Assembly: GCA_044225825.1 (NCBI GenBank)
Contig: JBGAIB010000011.1
Coordinates: 62,001 to 126,000 of the forward strand
DNA from: Bog-950 sp044225825
GTDB lineage: Bacteria > Bacteroidota > Bacteroidia > Chitinophagales > LD1
Length of the DNA stretch: 64,000 bases
Direction: 5' to 3'
The notes under the pieces: generated by a model
Seen by the model: the letters and a program-made list of their open reading frames with translations, nothing else
The model's database searches: none
Told to the model about the DNA's origin: nothing
Position numbers and translations under genes: made by a program
Part shown: positions 17,598-27,205 of the stretch, one piece after another
Layout of the letters: each line of letters begins with the position of its first letter
How positions within the stretch are numbered: position 1 is the stretch's first letter

Positions 17598-20500
17598 ATG
17601 AAAAATTTTACGCCCTCCCTTACAAAGCAATTAACTGCAGTAGCCTTTTTGCTTTTGGCGTTGTTTAGTAACAGTGCCTACGCACAGGTTGTGAATCTAT
17701 CGACACTGCAGGCGGCCGGTATGTCTAACTATACAGGTAGTGGTACATTTGCCGGCACTTTTACAGTGGGTTTAACCAATTCTCCTTCGTCGGGTTGTAA
17801 TGGTACCAATGGAACTACACCAAGTGCTGCATCTATTGGACGAAGCGGTGGCCTGTTGGTTACCCTTTCTCCTTCTGCGGGCAATGCCAACGTTGGCTGG
17901 GGTATTGACTTAAGCACAATCTATTACTCATATAACAACAGCACAACCAACTTTCTGAAAAAAATCAGTCAGAGTGGTCGTTTGGATTGTGCTACGAATG
18001 ATGATATTACCGGTTGGGGTCCTGAAACAAATATGAATCAGGGTATAATTTACCTGCGTGGTACAACAAGCGTTACCTACTATAACACTTCAAACGTTTC
18101 AACAACCAGAACGGTGCCTATCCGGTTTATTCTAACATTTACCAATAACGCCGGAACACCTATTGCCGTAAAGCGCAATGGAGATGTAGTTTATTCCGAT
18201 ATGTCGCAAATCGTAAAGGTGAAACTGGAAGCACAAACAGATGCTACCTACCTTACCAATCAGGCAGCTATGTGGCTGGCCTCTTGTGCAGGCCATACCG
18301 GTTGGCAACCCTCGCTTACCTTATTTGATGATCTGGCAACCACCGCAGCCGGTTACGCTCAGGTTGGTTTTAATAGCAGTTGGTACGACCTTAGCACCAA
18401 CTACACCGTTACTACCAGTACACCGGCAGGTGTTACAAACGTTCAATCGCCTACAACCTATGCTGGGCCATATGCAACCAATACAGGTATTGAAATTGCA
18501 GGCCGCAATGGCGGTATAACCTATACTATTACTAACGGTAACAACGCCTCCGGCACTACGGCTAACTGTTATGGCTTTGGTTTCGACCCCGTGTATGGTA
18601 TGGGTTACTCACTGAATAACTCCGCTAACACAGCTCAAGGCTATTATGCGGCAGTTGACCTTACCAATAGTTCCGTAGCAACAGAAACAGATTATACAGA
18701 TTTGAGTATCGGTAAAATTGTGTTGTATGGGGCATCTAATATCACATTCTCCTACGCTACCGGAACCGTAGCAACTGTTCGTTTAAAATACCTTGTTCAG
18801 TTTACTGATGGTGCGGGAACGAATGTGCCGGTTGAATGGCGCAATGGTAAAATATTCCGTAAACTACCTAATAATGGCTCGTCGGTTACTAAAATCAACA
18901 TCCGGGCCTTTGCCATGGTTAGCGACCTTTATAAAAACACGGGCGGTACAGCCACTACGCCTTTTTGGGCCGTGGGCGGATATACTTCGACTACCGGTTG
19001 GATGCCTGCTTTAGATGTTTTCGATTACCTGGCAACAACTGCTGCTAACCTTGCTATTACCACTGTAACATTTGAATACTATACATTACCAGTTCCATCT
19101 AACACTATCACTGTTACGGAAAGCCCGGTGGTGGGAAGTTCTACCGATGCTACCATTTGCGCTGGTGGAACAGTTACACTGGCTCCGCCAGCAGGTTATA
19201 GTGCTTATTCTTGGAGCGGAGGTACTGTAAGCGGAAATAACACAACTGCCAATACTTCCGGTACCTATACCGTTACTATTACGGAAGGCACATTTGGTTG
19301 TCGTGCAACCGGTAGTCAGGTAGTTACCGTTAATCCATTACCAACGCCAACTATAACTCCTACCACAGCGGTATGTTCCGGTTCAACCGGTAATGTATAT
19401 ACCACCCAAAGCGGTATGACCAATTATAACTGGACCGTAACGGGGGGCACTGTAACTGCCGGAGGAGGAACATCTGACAACACAGTTACGGTAACCTGGG
19501 GAGCCGCCGGCACAGGTCACGTAAAGGTAAACTATACCAACAGCAATGGATGCAGCGCTACAGCGCAAACGGACCAAAGCATTACGATTAACGCTCTTCC
19601 AACACCAACTATTACTCCAAGCACTGCAGTTTGCTCGGGTGCAACAGGTAATGTATATACCACACAAAGCGGTATGACAAACTACCTTTGGACTGTAACC
19701 GGTGGTTCAGTAACAGCAGGTGGCGGAACATCAGATAATACCGTAACTGTAACCTGGGGTGCCGCAGGTACCGGTCACGTTAAGGTAAATTATACGAACG
19801 CCAATGGTTGTACCGCAACCGCGCAAACTGATCAAAACATTACAATTAATGCGCTACCATCGCCTACCGTTACACCAACTGCTGCTGTGTGCAGCGGTTC
19901 CACCGGTAATGTATATACTACCCAGAGCGGTATGTCCAATTATAACTGGACTGTAACCGGAGGTTCGGTAACTGCCGGAGGAGGCACTACCAATAATACG
20001 GTGACCATTACCTGGGGGGCTGCCGGAACCGGCCACGTAAAAGTTAACTACAATGATGCTAACGGCTGTGCAGCTGCGGCTCAAACCGATCAGAGCATTA
20101 CTATTAATCCGCTGCCAACACCAACCATAAGCCCAACCACAGCTGTTTGTGCCGGTTCTACCGGTAACGTTTATACTACCCAAAGCGGTATGACGAACTA
20201 TAACTGGACGGTAACAGGAGGAAGTGTTACTGCAGGTGGTGGAACGAGCGATAATACAGTGACTGTTACCTGGGGAGCAGCCGGAACAGGCCATGTGAAA
20301 GTAAATTATACAAATGGAAACGGTTGTACGGCAACTGCCCAAACCGACCAAAGTATTACTATTAACGGCTTGCCTACTCCTACCATTACACCAACAACAA
20401 GTGTTTGTGCCAACTCAACAGGTAACGTGTATACCACACAAAGCGGCATGACTAACTATAACTGGACGGTAACCGGTGGATCGGTTACTGCTGGTGGCGG

Positions 20501-23342
20501 AACAAGTGATAATACTGTAACGGTTAGCTGGACTACTACCAACCCGGGTCACGTAAAAGTGAATTATACCGATGCAAATGGTTGTTCTGCTGCATCGCAA
20601 ACCGATCAACCAATCACGGTTACCGTTATTGCTGCCCCTACGGGTTCAACCAGCCAATCTTTTTGTGCTATTGATTACCCTACTGTAGCCAGTTTGGTTG
20701 CCACCGGAACGGCTATTCAATGGTATGCTGCCTCCACCGGCGGCTCGCCACTTGCTACCAGTACAGCTCTGGTGGATGGCAATCACTATTATGCGACTCA
20801 AACTGTTGGCGGTTGCGAATCTCCAACACGCCTTGATGTGAAAGTTGCAATCAGTGATCCACCGGCACCAACCGGTTCTACCACTCAAAATTTTTGCGCA
20901 ATCAATAGCCCTATAGTTGCTAACCTCTCTGCTACCGGTACTTCTATACAATGGTATACCGTAAGCACCGGTGGTACGCCATTAAGCACCAGCGCAGCCC
21001 TTTCAAGCGGACATTACTATGCCAGCCAGACAGTGGCCGGTTGTCAATCTATTAATCGTTTGGATGTAACTGTTACGGTAGGTAATCCGGCAGCGCCAAC
21101 CGGTTCTACCGCTCAAAATTTCTGTTCTAATAATAGCACTACCGTTGGCGATTTAACGGCTACCGGTACAGCCATTCAGTGGTATAGCACCGCTTCGGGC
21201 GGTTCACCACTATCCGGTGCTACTGCGCTGGTTAGCGGCGACCATTATTACGCCTCGCAAACGGTTAGCGGTTGCGAATCAGCGACCCGCCTGGATGTTC
21301 TAGTAACTATTTATACTGCACCTACACCGACCGTTGCCCCTACAGGTTTGGCTTGTGAGCTAACTACCGGCAACGTTTATACTACTCAATCCGGTGGAAG
21401 CGGCTATAGCTGGACTGTAACCGGGGGCACCATTACAGCAGGTGGGGGCAGCAGCGACAATACTGCCACCATTACCTGGGGTGCTGCAGGCACCGGCCAT
21501 ATCATCATTAATTATACCGATGCCAATGGTTGTACGGCTACAACAGCTACCGACGAAACTTATACGATCAGCGATGCCGTAACAGCAGATGCTGATGTGA
21601 CCAACCTTGCTGCACCAGGTGCTAGTTCAACGCAAATTGAAGTGTGTGGTGCACTGGGCACTACCTTAGTGGCCAATAGCCCATCCCTTGGTGTTGGAAC
21701 ATGGTCGCAGGTTGCGGGTTCGGGAACCACTACCTACAGCCCAAGTGCAAATGATAATTCAGTTACAACCACTATCAGCGGTTACAGTGCACCTGCTACT
21801 GTAACTTACCGTTGGACGGTAGTAAACGGTGGTTGTTCAGCTTACAGCGATGTAGTGGTGGTATACGATCCGCCTATTGTAATAAGTAGTGTTTTGGCCG
21901 GCTGTTCGTTTGTTCCGCTGCCTCCTTTCAGCAACGATAGTATTATGATTCTGGTAACCGCTACGGGTGGTTCGTCAACGTTAAGCTTCTCTTATCCTCC
22001 GTCCGATGAATTGCGCATAAACGTCAATAGCGGCACTAAGGTTTATACAGCTCCTACCGATGGCAACAGCCACAATTTCTCGGTATCGGATGCATTCTGT
22101 TCGCAAAGCAGTGCTCAAACTACACCTGCCACACATATAACTGATATTCCTTTCACCAGCACAACGGGTGTGGATTCAGCCAAGTGTTTTGATAAGAACT
22201 TTAATAAGTGGGTTACCTTCCGCGATGCAACGAACAATGCCTTGCTTTCTATTAACGATAACAATCAGGATTTAGGCAGAGTTACCGTTACTACCTATCG
22301 CGATGGAACAGCACAGGTGGTTAATAATGCCAGCACCAATGTTTGCCCCGGCGTACAAAGTGTTGCTATGAAACGCCACTTTGTAATTACCTCTACCGTT
22401 GCACCAACAAGCCCGGTAACTGTTCGCCTATACTTTACACCTACTGAATTAAGCGATCTGATCTCGGAATCGCATGCCAATGATATCAGCGGCAATTCGT
22501 GCACGGAGTTGGATAACATTAATAATCTGAATGAACTCTATGTAACTAAATACACCGGTTCACTGGAAGATGGCGATTATTCGAATAACGATGCTGCCGG
22601 AACATATCGCGTATTCGGTAACACCACATCACTGCCAACACAGCCAGACGGACCGTTGAATAAATACTCTAACGGTTTCCCAAGCTTGTTCGACAGCGGA
22701 TCGCCTTACCACTATGTGGAGTTTTCGGTAACTGAGTTCAGTGAAATATGGATGCACGGTTCACAGAATGCTACTCCGCTGCCGGTAGAAATGATCTACT
22801 TCGAGGCGAACGCTATCGACAATAGCTACATTCAGTTAAAGTGGGCTACCGAATTGGAAATAAATAACCATGGATTTCAGGTGGAGCGCAGCCTGGATGG
22901 ACAGAACTGGGGTGTAATTGGTTGGGTAGATGGCCACAACAATTCAACCACACAGCAAAGCTATACTTACAACGACTATAACGTACAACCAAACGTGCGT
23001 TATTACTACCGCTTAAAGCAAGTGGATAACGATGGCATGTTTGAATATACCAGCATTGTTAGCGCTATTATTAGCGGCGATGTAACATTCAATGTAAAAG
23101 ACTTTGTGCCTAACCCAACCGCACAAAATACATCGCTGATTGTTACAGCTACTACCGAGCAGGAAGTAACCGTTAACCTTTATAATGCAATCGGCCAGGT
23201 GGTAACCAGCAATAGCTATCATTTAAATAAGGGCGGCAACCAGCTTACATTTGATCTTAGTCAGCTGGCGGTTGGAACTTATACTGCCGTGCTTTCTTCA
23301 GCTAATGATATTTACAGCCGTAAACTGGTAATTACCAGATAA
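17598..23342 (+). CDS. Giant PKD/Ig-repeat T9SS-sorted adhesin
   Basis: A 1914-aa secreted protein. The ATG at 17598 is preferred over an in-frame TTG at 17592, giving a signal peptide that ends SNSAYAQ. The N-terminal about 510 residues form two related beta-rich domains ending in C-A-G-H-T-G-W-like segments (TGWQPSLTLFDDLATT and TGWMPALDVFDYLATT). Then come five 86-aa PKD-like repeats (V-C-x-x-S/A-T-G-N-V-Y-T-T-Q-S-G-M ... TWGAAGTGHVKVNY), three 76-77-aa Ig-like repeats (PTGSTxQxFC ... IQWY ... YYAxQTVxGC), and a sixth degenerate PKD copy. A non-repetitive region (about 1420-1725) precedes a domain LPVEMIYFEAN...KWATELEINNHGFQVERS, which often precedes sorting tails in this phylum. The final sorting domain is FVPNPTAQ ... 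VGTYTAVL. No catalytic motif is seen; an adhesive or matrix role is likely. Confidence 0.87.
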   Translation: MKNFTPSLTKQLTAVAFLLLALFSNSAYAQVVNLSTLQAAGMSNYTGSGTFAGTFTVGLTNSPSSGCNGTNGTTPSAASIGRSGGLLVTLSPSAGNANVGWGIDLSTIYYSYNNSTTNFLKKISQSGRLDCATNDDITGWGPETNMNQGIIYLRGTTSVTYYNTSNVSTTRTVPIRFILTFTNNAGTPIAVKRNGDVVYSDMSQIVKVKLEAQTDATYLTNQAAMWLASCAGHTGWQPSLTLFDDLATTAAGYAQVGFNSSWYDLSTNYTVTTSTPAGVTNVQSPTTYAGPYATNTGIEIAGRNGGITYTITNGNNASGTTANCYGFGFDPVYGMGYSLNNSANTAQGYYAAVDLTNSSVATETDYTDLSIGKIVLYGASNITFSYATGTVATVRLKYLVQFTDGAGTNVPVEWRNGKIFRKLPNNGSSVTKINIRAFAMVSDLYKNTGGTATTPFWAVGGYTSTTGWMPALDVFDYLATTAANLAITTVTFEYYTLPVPSNTITVTESPVVGSSTDATICAGGTVTLAPPAGYSAYSWSGGTVSGNNTTANTSGTYTVTITEGTFGCRATGSQVVTVNPLPTPTITPTTAVCSGSTGNVYTTQSGMTNYNWTVTGGTVTAGGGTSDNTVTVTWGAAGTGHVKVNYTNSNGCSATAQTDQSITINALPTPTITPSTAVCSGATGNVYTTQSGMTNYLWTVTGGSVTAGGGTSDNTVTVTWGAAGTGHVKVNYTNANGCTATAQTDQNITINALPSPTVTPTAAVCSGSTGNVYTTQSGMSNYNWTVTGGSVTAGGGTTNNTVTITWGAAGTGHVKVNYNDANGCAAAAQTDQSITINPLPTPTISPTTAVCAGSTGNVYTTQSGMTNYNWTVTGGSVTAGGGTSDNTVTVTWGAAGTGHVKVNYTNGNGCTATAQTDQSITINGLPTPTITPTTSVCANSTGNVYTTQSGMTNYNWTVTGGSVTAGGGTSDNTVTVSWTTTNPGHVKVNYTDANGCSAASQTDQPITVTVIAAPTGSTSQSFCAIDYPTVASLVATGTAIQWYAASTGGSPLATSTALVDGNHYYATQTVGGCESPTRLDVKVAISDPPAPTGSTTQNFCAINSPIVANLSATGTSIQWYTVSTGGTPLSTSAALSSGHYYASQTVAGCQSINRLDVTVTVGNPAAPTGSTAQNFCSNNSTTVGDLTATGTAIQWYSTASGGSPLSGATALVSGDHYYASQTVSGCESATRLDVLVTIYTAPTPTVAPTGLACELTTGNVYTTQSGGSGYSWTVTGGTITAGGGSSDNTATITWGAAGTGHIIINYTDANGCTATTATDETYTISDAVTADADVTNLAAPGASSTQIEVCGALGTTLVANSPSLGVGTWSQVAGSGTTTYSPSANDNSVTTTISGYSAPATVTYRWTVVNGGCSAYSDVVVVYDPPIVISSVLAGCSFVPLPPFSNDSIMILVTATGGSSTLSFSYPPSDELRINVNSGTKVYTAPTDGNSHNFSVSDAFCSQSSAQTTPATHITDIPFTSTTGVDSAKCFDKNFNKWVTFRDATNNALLSINDNNQDLGRVTVTTYRDGTAQVVNNASTNVCPGVQSVAMKRHFVITSTVAPTSPVTVRLYFTPTELSDLISESHANDISGNSCTELDNINNLNELYVTKYTGSLEDGDYSNNDAAGTYRVFGNTTSLPTQPDGPLNKYSNGFPSLFDSGSPYHYVEFSVTEFSEIWMHGSQNATPLPVEMIYFEANAIDNSYIQLKWATELEINNHGFQVERSLDGQNWGVIGWVDGHNNSTTQQSYTYNDYNVQPNVRYYYRLKQVDNDGMFEYTSIVSAIISGDVTFNVKDFVPNPTAQNTSLIVTATTEQEVTVNLYNAIGQVVTSNSYHLNKGGNQLTFDLSQLAVGTYTAVLSSANDIYSRKLVITR
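19341..20630 (+). repeat. Five tandem 258-bp coding repeats (86-aa PKD-like units)
   Basis: Copies start near 19341, 19599, 19857, 20115 and 20373, an exact 258-bp period. Protein identity is very high; DNA differs mainly at third positions, so the array is older than a simple recent duplication but still kept uniform. A diverged sixth unit begins near 21316, after the Ig-like repeats. Confidence 0.88.
20634..21306 (+). repeat. Three tandem ~230-bp coding repeats (Ig-like units)
   Basis: Units start near 20634, 20865 and 21093 with P-T-G-S-T and contain IQWYxxxxGGxPL and HYYAxQTVxGC. They sit inside the PKD array, splitting its sixth copy from the first five. Confidence 0.8.
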
Positions 23343-23371
23343 TACGGAATACTGGTCATTTAAAAATTGAA

Positions 23372-23408
23372 ACCGGAGATGGCAAGATGCCATCTCCGGT
23401 TTTTTTTA
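23372..23408. terminator. Strong terminator between adhesin and crt operon
   Basis: ACCGGAGATGGCA pairs perfectly with TGCCATCTCCGGT across an AGA loop, followed by eight T on the plus strand. It lies between convergent stops at 23342 (+) and 23406 (-), so it serves the adhesin and can also act on the crt transcript. Confidence 0.85.
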
Positions 23409-24146
23409 TGTTATGCGGGCCCCGAGAGGAGTAATGATGCGGAAACTGCTATTGCCTTTGTATTTCTGCCATTCATACAAGGCAATGTTCATGCATAATA
23501 GAATAGCACAGTAAAGGAAATCTTCAACAGGAATAGTGCCAATGCGAACGCCACTATTTTCGGCATTGTTATAAATTACAATGGGGAGGGCTGTTAATAG
23601 TCCGTTTACTACAGCCATCGGTAGCAAACTGATGAGATACGTAAGCAAAAAATTATTGAACGCCTTTTCAGGCAGCAATATCGTAGCCAGGCCGATTACC
23701 GGCCCGCCTATAAACAATACCGAAAAAGTATAAGCCTTGACGAATAAACTGAAGGAAACTGCAAAGGCTGCCACGCATAGTACCAACAGCGCTTTGCGTA
23801 CAGCGTGCGGTATGCTAATTCCTTTTACAAAATGTCCGATGGTTTCGTAGATGAAGGTGCAGGCGTATGGTACTGTAATAAAGAACAGGATCTCTTCAAT
23901 AGGGATGCCATACAGGTTAATGCCGGTAATGTAATTGGGGTTAAACATCCATACGCCATGCTGTATTTTTAGGTAGTCCCATACCAGGAAAAATACAGCC
24001 GTTATCAGCAGGGCGGGGATATAGAATCGCCATTTTTTATAAAAACCAATGCGCGGTTCAAACGACCGGCCTAAAGGAATGGCAATAGTGAAAAGATTGA
24101 TAAACAGGTAGGTGAATTTTACCATAAGCGTATGTTGAATCACCAT
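23406..24146 (-). CDS. crtY: Lycopene cyclase, CrtYcd/heterodimer-type fused domains
   Basis: A 246-aa integral membrane protein with about seven helices arranged as two copies of the lycopene cyclase domain of the crtYc-crtYd/CarRA family. Key signature stretches are WDYLKIQHGVWMFNPNYITG, PIEEILFFITVPYACTFIYE and, in the second half, GTIPVEDFLYCAILLCMN. The repeated P-x-E-x-x-F/L-F pattern carries the glutamates thought to be needed for ring closure. It would cyclise lycopene-type ends to beta-ionone rings. It lies 2 bp after crtB, at the 3' end of the sigma-crtI-crtB-crtY operon. The internal ATG at 24125 (MVKFTYLFIN) is a credible alternative start and better matches relatives' N-termini. 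Confidence 0.85.
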   Translation of the reverse strand: MVIQHTLMVKFTYLFINLFTIAIPLGRSFEPRIGFYKKWRFYIPALLITAVFFLVWDYLKIQHGVWMFNPNYITGINLYGIPIEEILFFITVPYACTFIYETIGHFVKGISIPHAVRKALLVLCVAAFAVSFSLFVKAYTFSVLFIGGPVIGLATILLPEKAFNNFLLTYLISLLPMAVVNGLLTALPIVIYNNAENSGVRIGTIPVEDFLYCAILLCMNIALYEWQKYKGNSSFRIITPLGARIT

Positions 24147-24148
24147 GC

Positions 24149-25009
24149 CTAAGCACGGTATAAACCTGTTAGCATTATACGTTCGGCTTGCTGCTGCAGC
24201 AGGGTTTCGGCCAGCAAAAGCATTTTGCGGGCATCAGGTACACGTATGCGCGTTTCTTTTATGCGCGATACAGGAACACGTTTGATGCCATGGAATAGCT
24301 GCAGGTAATATTTGTAGGCCAGTAACACACCACTGCGGGAGCTTTTAGGTAATTGCATAATACCCTCATAAGCGTTTTGAAAATCCAGTGCTACTTCTTT
24401 TTCAATTTGTTGCTTCGCTTCCTCTTTAAAGTTTTCGAAATCGATTCCCGGGAAGTAAACTCTTCCGCGCTCGTCATAATCGCTCTTCATATCGCGTAAA
24501 AAATTCACCTTCTGGAAGGCCGCGCCCAGTGCTTTGGCTGGTGTTTTCAGATGCTCGTATAAAACATCGTCCCCCTCGGCAAACACCTTCAGGCACATTA
24601 AACCCACTACCTCTGCCGAACCATAGATGTATTCATTATAGCTGTCTTCACCATGGGCCGTTTCGTAGAGGTCCATTTCCATACTCTTAAAAAAAGCTTC
24701 GATAAGGTGAAGAGGTATGTTGTAATCATTAACCGCTTTTTGAAAGGAGAACAACACGGGGTTAAGGCTGATACCGGTTGTAATGGCTTCAAACGTATCG
24801 TCCTTAAACTTTTGAAGCAGGTATTTTTTATCGAACTGGTGAAAGGTATCTACTATTTCATCAGCATAACGCACCATTCCATAAATTCCATAGATAGGTG
24901 CATGTAGTTTTTTATCCAGAGTTTGTATGCCCAGGGAGAACGAGGTGCTGTAGGCCTGTGTTATTTTTTTACTGCAGGCAGCGGAGGTTTTTTCAAATAG
25001 CTCAAACAT
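24149..25009 (-). CDS. crtB: Phytoene synthase
   Basis: A 286-aa head-to-head prenyl synthase that condenses two geranylgeranyl diphosphates to phytoene, the first committed carotenoid step. Both aspartate-rich Mg-binding motifs are present: YADEIVDT near residue 48 and LRDMKSDYDERGR near 170. The YSTSFSLG start of the squalene/phytoene synthase fold is present near residue 20. Length is normal. It lies in the operon between crtI (15 bp upstream) and crtY (2 bp downstream). Confidence 0.93.
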   Translation of the reverse strand: MFELFEKTSAACSKKITQAYSTSFSLGIQTLDKKLHAPIYGIYGMVRYADEIVDTFHQFDKKYLLQKFKDDTFEAITTGISLNPVLFSFQKAVNDYNIPLHLIEAFFKSMEMDLYETAHGEDSYNEYIYGSAEVVGLMCLKVFAEGDDVLYEHLKTPAKALGAAFQKVNFLRDMKSDYDERGRVYFPGIDFENFKEEAKQQIEKEVALDFQNAYEGIMQLPKSSRSGVLLAYKYYLQLFHGIKRVPVSRIKETRIRVPDARKMLLLAETLLQQQAERIMLTGLYRA

Positions 25010-25024
25010 ATATCCCGGGTTTTA

Positions 25025-26518
25025 TTAATTGAATAATTGTTTTTCGATACGGCGGTTTATTTCGCGTGCTACCATTTGACCTGAGATAAGTGATGGAGGC
25101 ACACCCGGACCAGGTACCGTTAACTGGCCGGTGTAAAACAGGTTTTTAACCTTTGGCGAAATCATTTTGGGCTTTAGGAAAGCCGTTTGCAATAGCGTAT
25201 TAGCCAAGCCGTAAGCGTTGCCCTTATAAGAATGATAGTCGCGTTCGAAATCCTTTACGCAGTAGCTGCGTTTTACTACAATGTTGTCCTGTAGGCTTGC
25301 CCCAATGCGTTTTTCAAGGCGCTGAATCATCATCTGGAAGTATTCTTCGCGCTTCGCCTCCGTATCTTCCACGCCCGGTGCCAGAGGCATCAGTAGAAAT
25401 ACATTCTCCATGCCCTTTGGCGCTACAGTAGCATCGGTTACCGATGGCACGCAGGCGTAAAACAGTGGTGCCGTAGGCCATTTGGGAGTTGTATAGATCT
25501 CCTGTGCGTGCAGCTCAAAATCCTGGTCAAAAAACAGGTTATGGTGCAATAGGTTTGGTAGCTTTTTGTTGACGCCAAGGTAAAACAGCAGGGAAGAGGG
25601 CGACATCGTGCGGCTCTCCCAATAGGAAGTATCGTAGGTACGGCTCTCTTCGCTCAGCAATACCTGTTCGGTATGGTTATAATCGCTGCCCGATATAATT
25701 ACATCGGCATCGTACGTACCGTTCCGGGTTTGAACTTGTTTCGCTTCCCCTTTCTTCACTACAATTTTCAGCACTTCCTCGTTTACCTTGATGGTAACCC
25801 CATGTTCGGTGGCAATTTTTACCATGGCTTTAACTATCTGATGCATACCACCCATCGGATACCATGTGCCCAGTACCAGGTCGGCATAATTCATCATGCT
25901 ATACATGGCTGGTGTTTTCCCTGGTGTTGAGCCTAAAAACAATACCGGGAATTCCAGCAGGCTAACTAGTGCCGGGTTACTGAAGTTTTTTCTAACCTCC
26001 TTGCGCAGCGATTGAAAAATGCGCAGTTGGAATCCTTTGATTAATAAGCGCAGGTCGAAATATTCGGTAACGGAGTCCGAGATACGGTGCACATAGTCCT
26101 GCATGGCGGTTTTGTATTTAAACTCCGCTCTTTCAAGAAACTTCCGCAGTTTTGCGCCGCTACCGGGTTCTTTGGCTTCAAACAACTTTATCAATTCTTC
26201 CACCGATGCCGGCACGTCCATCCGTTCATTGCCCGGGTAGTAGATGCGATAGCTGGGGTCAAGCCTTTTCAGTTCATAAAAATCGGCGGTGGTTTTGCCA
26301 AACAGATTGTAGTACTGTTCAAATACTTCTGGCATCCAATACCAGCTTGGGCCCATGTCGAACATAAATCCGTCGGTTTCCCAAATACGGGCCCGACCGC
26401 CTGGTTGTTCGTTTTTTTCGAGCACCGTTACGGCATGACCGGCTTTGGCCAATACGCCTGCTGCCGATAACCCTGCAAATCCGCTTCCGATAATTACTAT
26501 TTTTTTAGGTGTTGCCAT
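25025..26518 (-). CDS. crtI: Phytoene desaturase
   Basis: A 497-aa FAD-dependent carotenoid desaturase. The dinucleotide-binding beta-alpha-beta is at the N-terminus (VIIGSGFAGLSAAGVLAKAG, then E-K-N-E-Q-P-G-G-R-A) and the bacterial phytoene dehydrogenase signature is at the C-terminus (FYTGQLTVPGPGVPPSLISG). It converts phytoene to lycopene by successive desaturations at the inner membrane. The start ATG lies 1 bp after the stop of the ECF sigma gene, so the two are one transcriptional unit. It differs from the second desaturase at 29357 (crtD) in having the full phytoene-type C-terminus. Confidence 0.93.
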   Translation of the reverse strand: MATPKKIVIIGSGFAGLSAAGVLAKAGHAVTVLEKNEQPGGRARIWETDGFMFDMGPSWYWMPEVFEQYYNLFGKTTADFYELKRLDPSYRIYYPGNERMDVPASVEELIKLFEAKEPGSGAKLRKFLERAEFKYKTAMQDYVHRISDSVTEYFDLRLLIKGFQLRIFQSLRKEVRKNFSNPALVSLLEFPVLFLGSTPGKTPAMYSMMNYADLVLGTWYPMGGMHQIVKAMVKIATEHGVTIKVNEEVLKIVVKKGEAKQVQTRNGTYDADVIISGSDYNHTEQVLLSEESRTYDTSYWESRTMSPSSLLFYLGVNKKLPNLLHHNLFFDQDFELHAQEIYTTPKWPTAPLFYACVPSVTDATVAPKGMENVFLLMPLAPGVEDTEAKREEYFQMMIQRLEKRIGASLQDNIVVKRSYCVKDFERDYHSYKGNAYGLANTLLQTAFLKPKMISPKVKNLFYTGQLTVPGPGVPPSLISGQMVAREINRRIEKQLFN

Positions 26519-26519
26519 T

Positions 26520-27050
26520 TTAGTTGTTGTAGATAGAGTTTGTTACACCCAATGACTTTAAGCGTTGTTGCAATTCTTTGCGGGCCGAGAAAATGCGGCT
26601 CTTAACAGTTCCCAGGGGAAGATTTAGTTGCTCGGCTATTTCCTGATAATGAAAGCCGTTGTGATACATCAAAAACGGAGCGGTAAAATCTTCATTCACC
26701 ATGCTCATAGCTTTTTGAATATCCTCTGCCAGGAAAGAACGCTCTGAACGGTTGCGTTCCACGGTTTTGGCATTGTTGATTACAAAACCATCTTTTGAAG
26801 TATCGCCAACTACAATGCCTTTTTGTTTGCGGCGGTAATTATTGATAAAGATGTTACGCATAATGGTAAACAACCAGGCTTTGAAATTGGTGCCTTCGCT
26901 GAATTTCTCGCGGTTGGCTAATGCCCGGTAAAAGGTGTCCTGAATCAGGTCTTCTGTTTCCTCTTTGCTCTTGGTAAGGTTAAAGGCAAAGGGGCGCAGC
27001 AGCGCTTCGTACGTTTTAATTTCCGAAGAAAGTTCCCAGGTTGCGTTCAT
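26520..27050 (-). CDS. ECF-type RNA polymerase sigma factor of the carotenoid operon
   Basis: A 176-aa sigma-70 family ECF factor. Region 2 is ETEDLIQDTFYRALANREKF through FKAWLFTIMRNIFINNYRRK (about residues 32-80). Region 4 is GFHYQEIAEQLNLPLGTVKS, the helix-turn-helix (about 130-165). No anti-sigma gene follows; instead crtI starts 1 bp downstream. Sigma factors of this type head carotenoid operons in other light-responsive bacteria, where they drive crt transcription. Its own promoter (27096-27127) matches the housekeeping consensus and overlaps repeated GTTTAAC sites. Confidence 0.9.
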   Translation of the reverse strand: MNATWELSSEIKTYEALLRPFAFNLTKSKEETEDLIQDTFYRALANREKFSEGTNFKAWLFTIMRNIFINNYRRKQKGIVVGDTSKDGFVINNAKTVERNRSERSFLAEDIQKAMSMVNEDFTAPFLMYHNGFHYQEIAEQLNLPLGTVKSRIFSARKELQQRLKSLGVTNSIYNN

Positions 27051-27068
27051 AATGCCTTGTTTTATTCT

Positions 27069-27165
27069 GTTTAACTAAATCATTTAAAAGTTAAACAAAA
27101 ATAAGAACTGTTATGAAAGAGACCAAATTAAATGTTTAAACATTTTGTTAAAAAGTTAAACAAAA
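27069..27165 (-). promoter_or_regulatory. Promoter and GTTTAAC operator cluster of the sigma-crtIBY operon
   Basis: Read on the minus strand: TTTG (27127-27124), a 20-nt spacer, and TATTTTTG (27103-27096) form a full Bacteroidota promoter. The -7 box runs straight into GTTTAAC (27096-27090). Further copies lie at 27155-27161 (GTTAAAC on plus), 27134-27141 (palindromic GTTTAAAC) and 27069-27075 (GTTTAAC). The same TTTG-TTTAAC fusion recurs at the MerR gene's own promoter (28114-28127). The copies are therefore good candidates for binding by that CarH-like regulator. Confidence 0.6.
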
Positions 27166-27205
27166 TTTAAAATGGTCTTTAGAAATCTCCTAAATAGATA
27201 ACTAA

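Noticed and set aside
19341..20630. CRISPR-like regular repeats
   Set aside because: The 258-bp period is in frame within one large coding region and encodes repeated protein domains; there are no spacers or cas genes.
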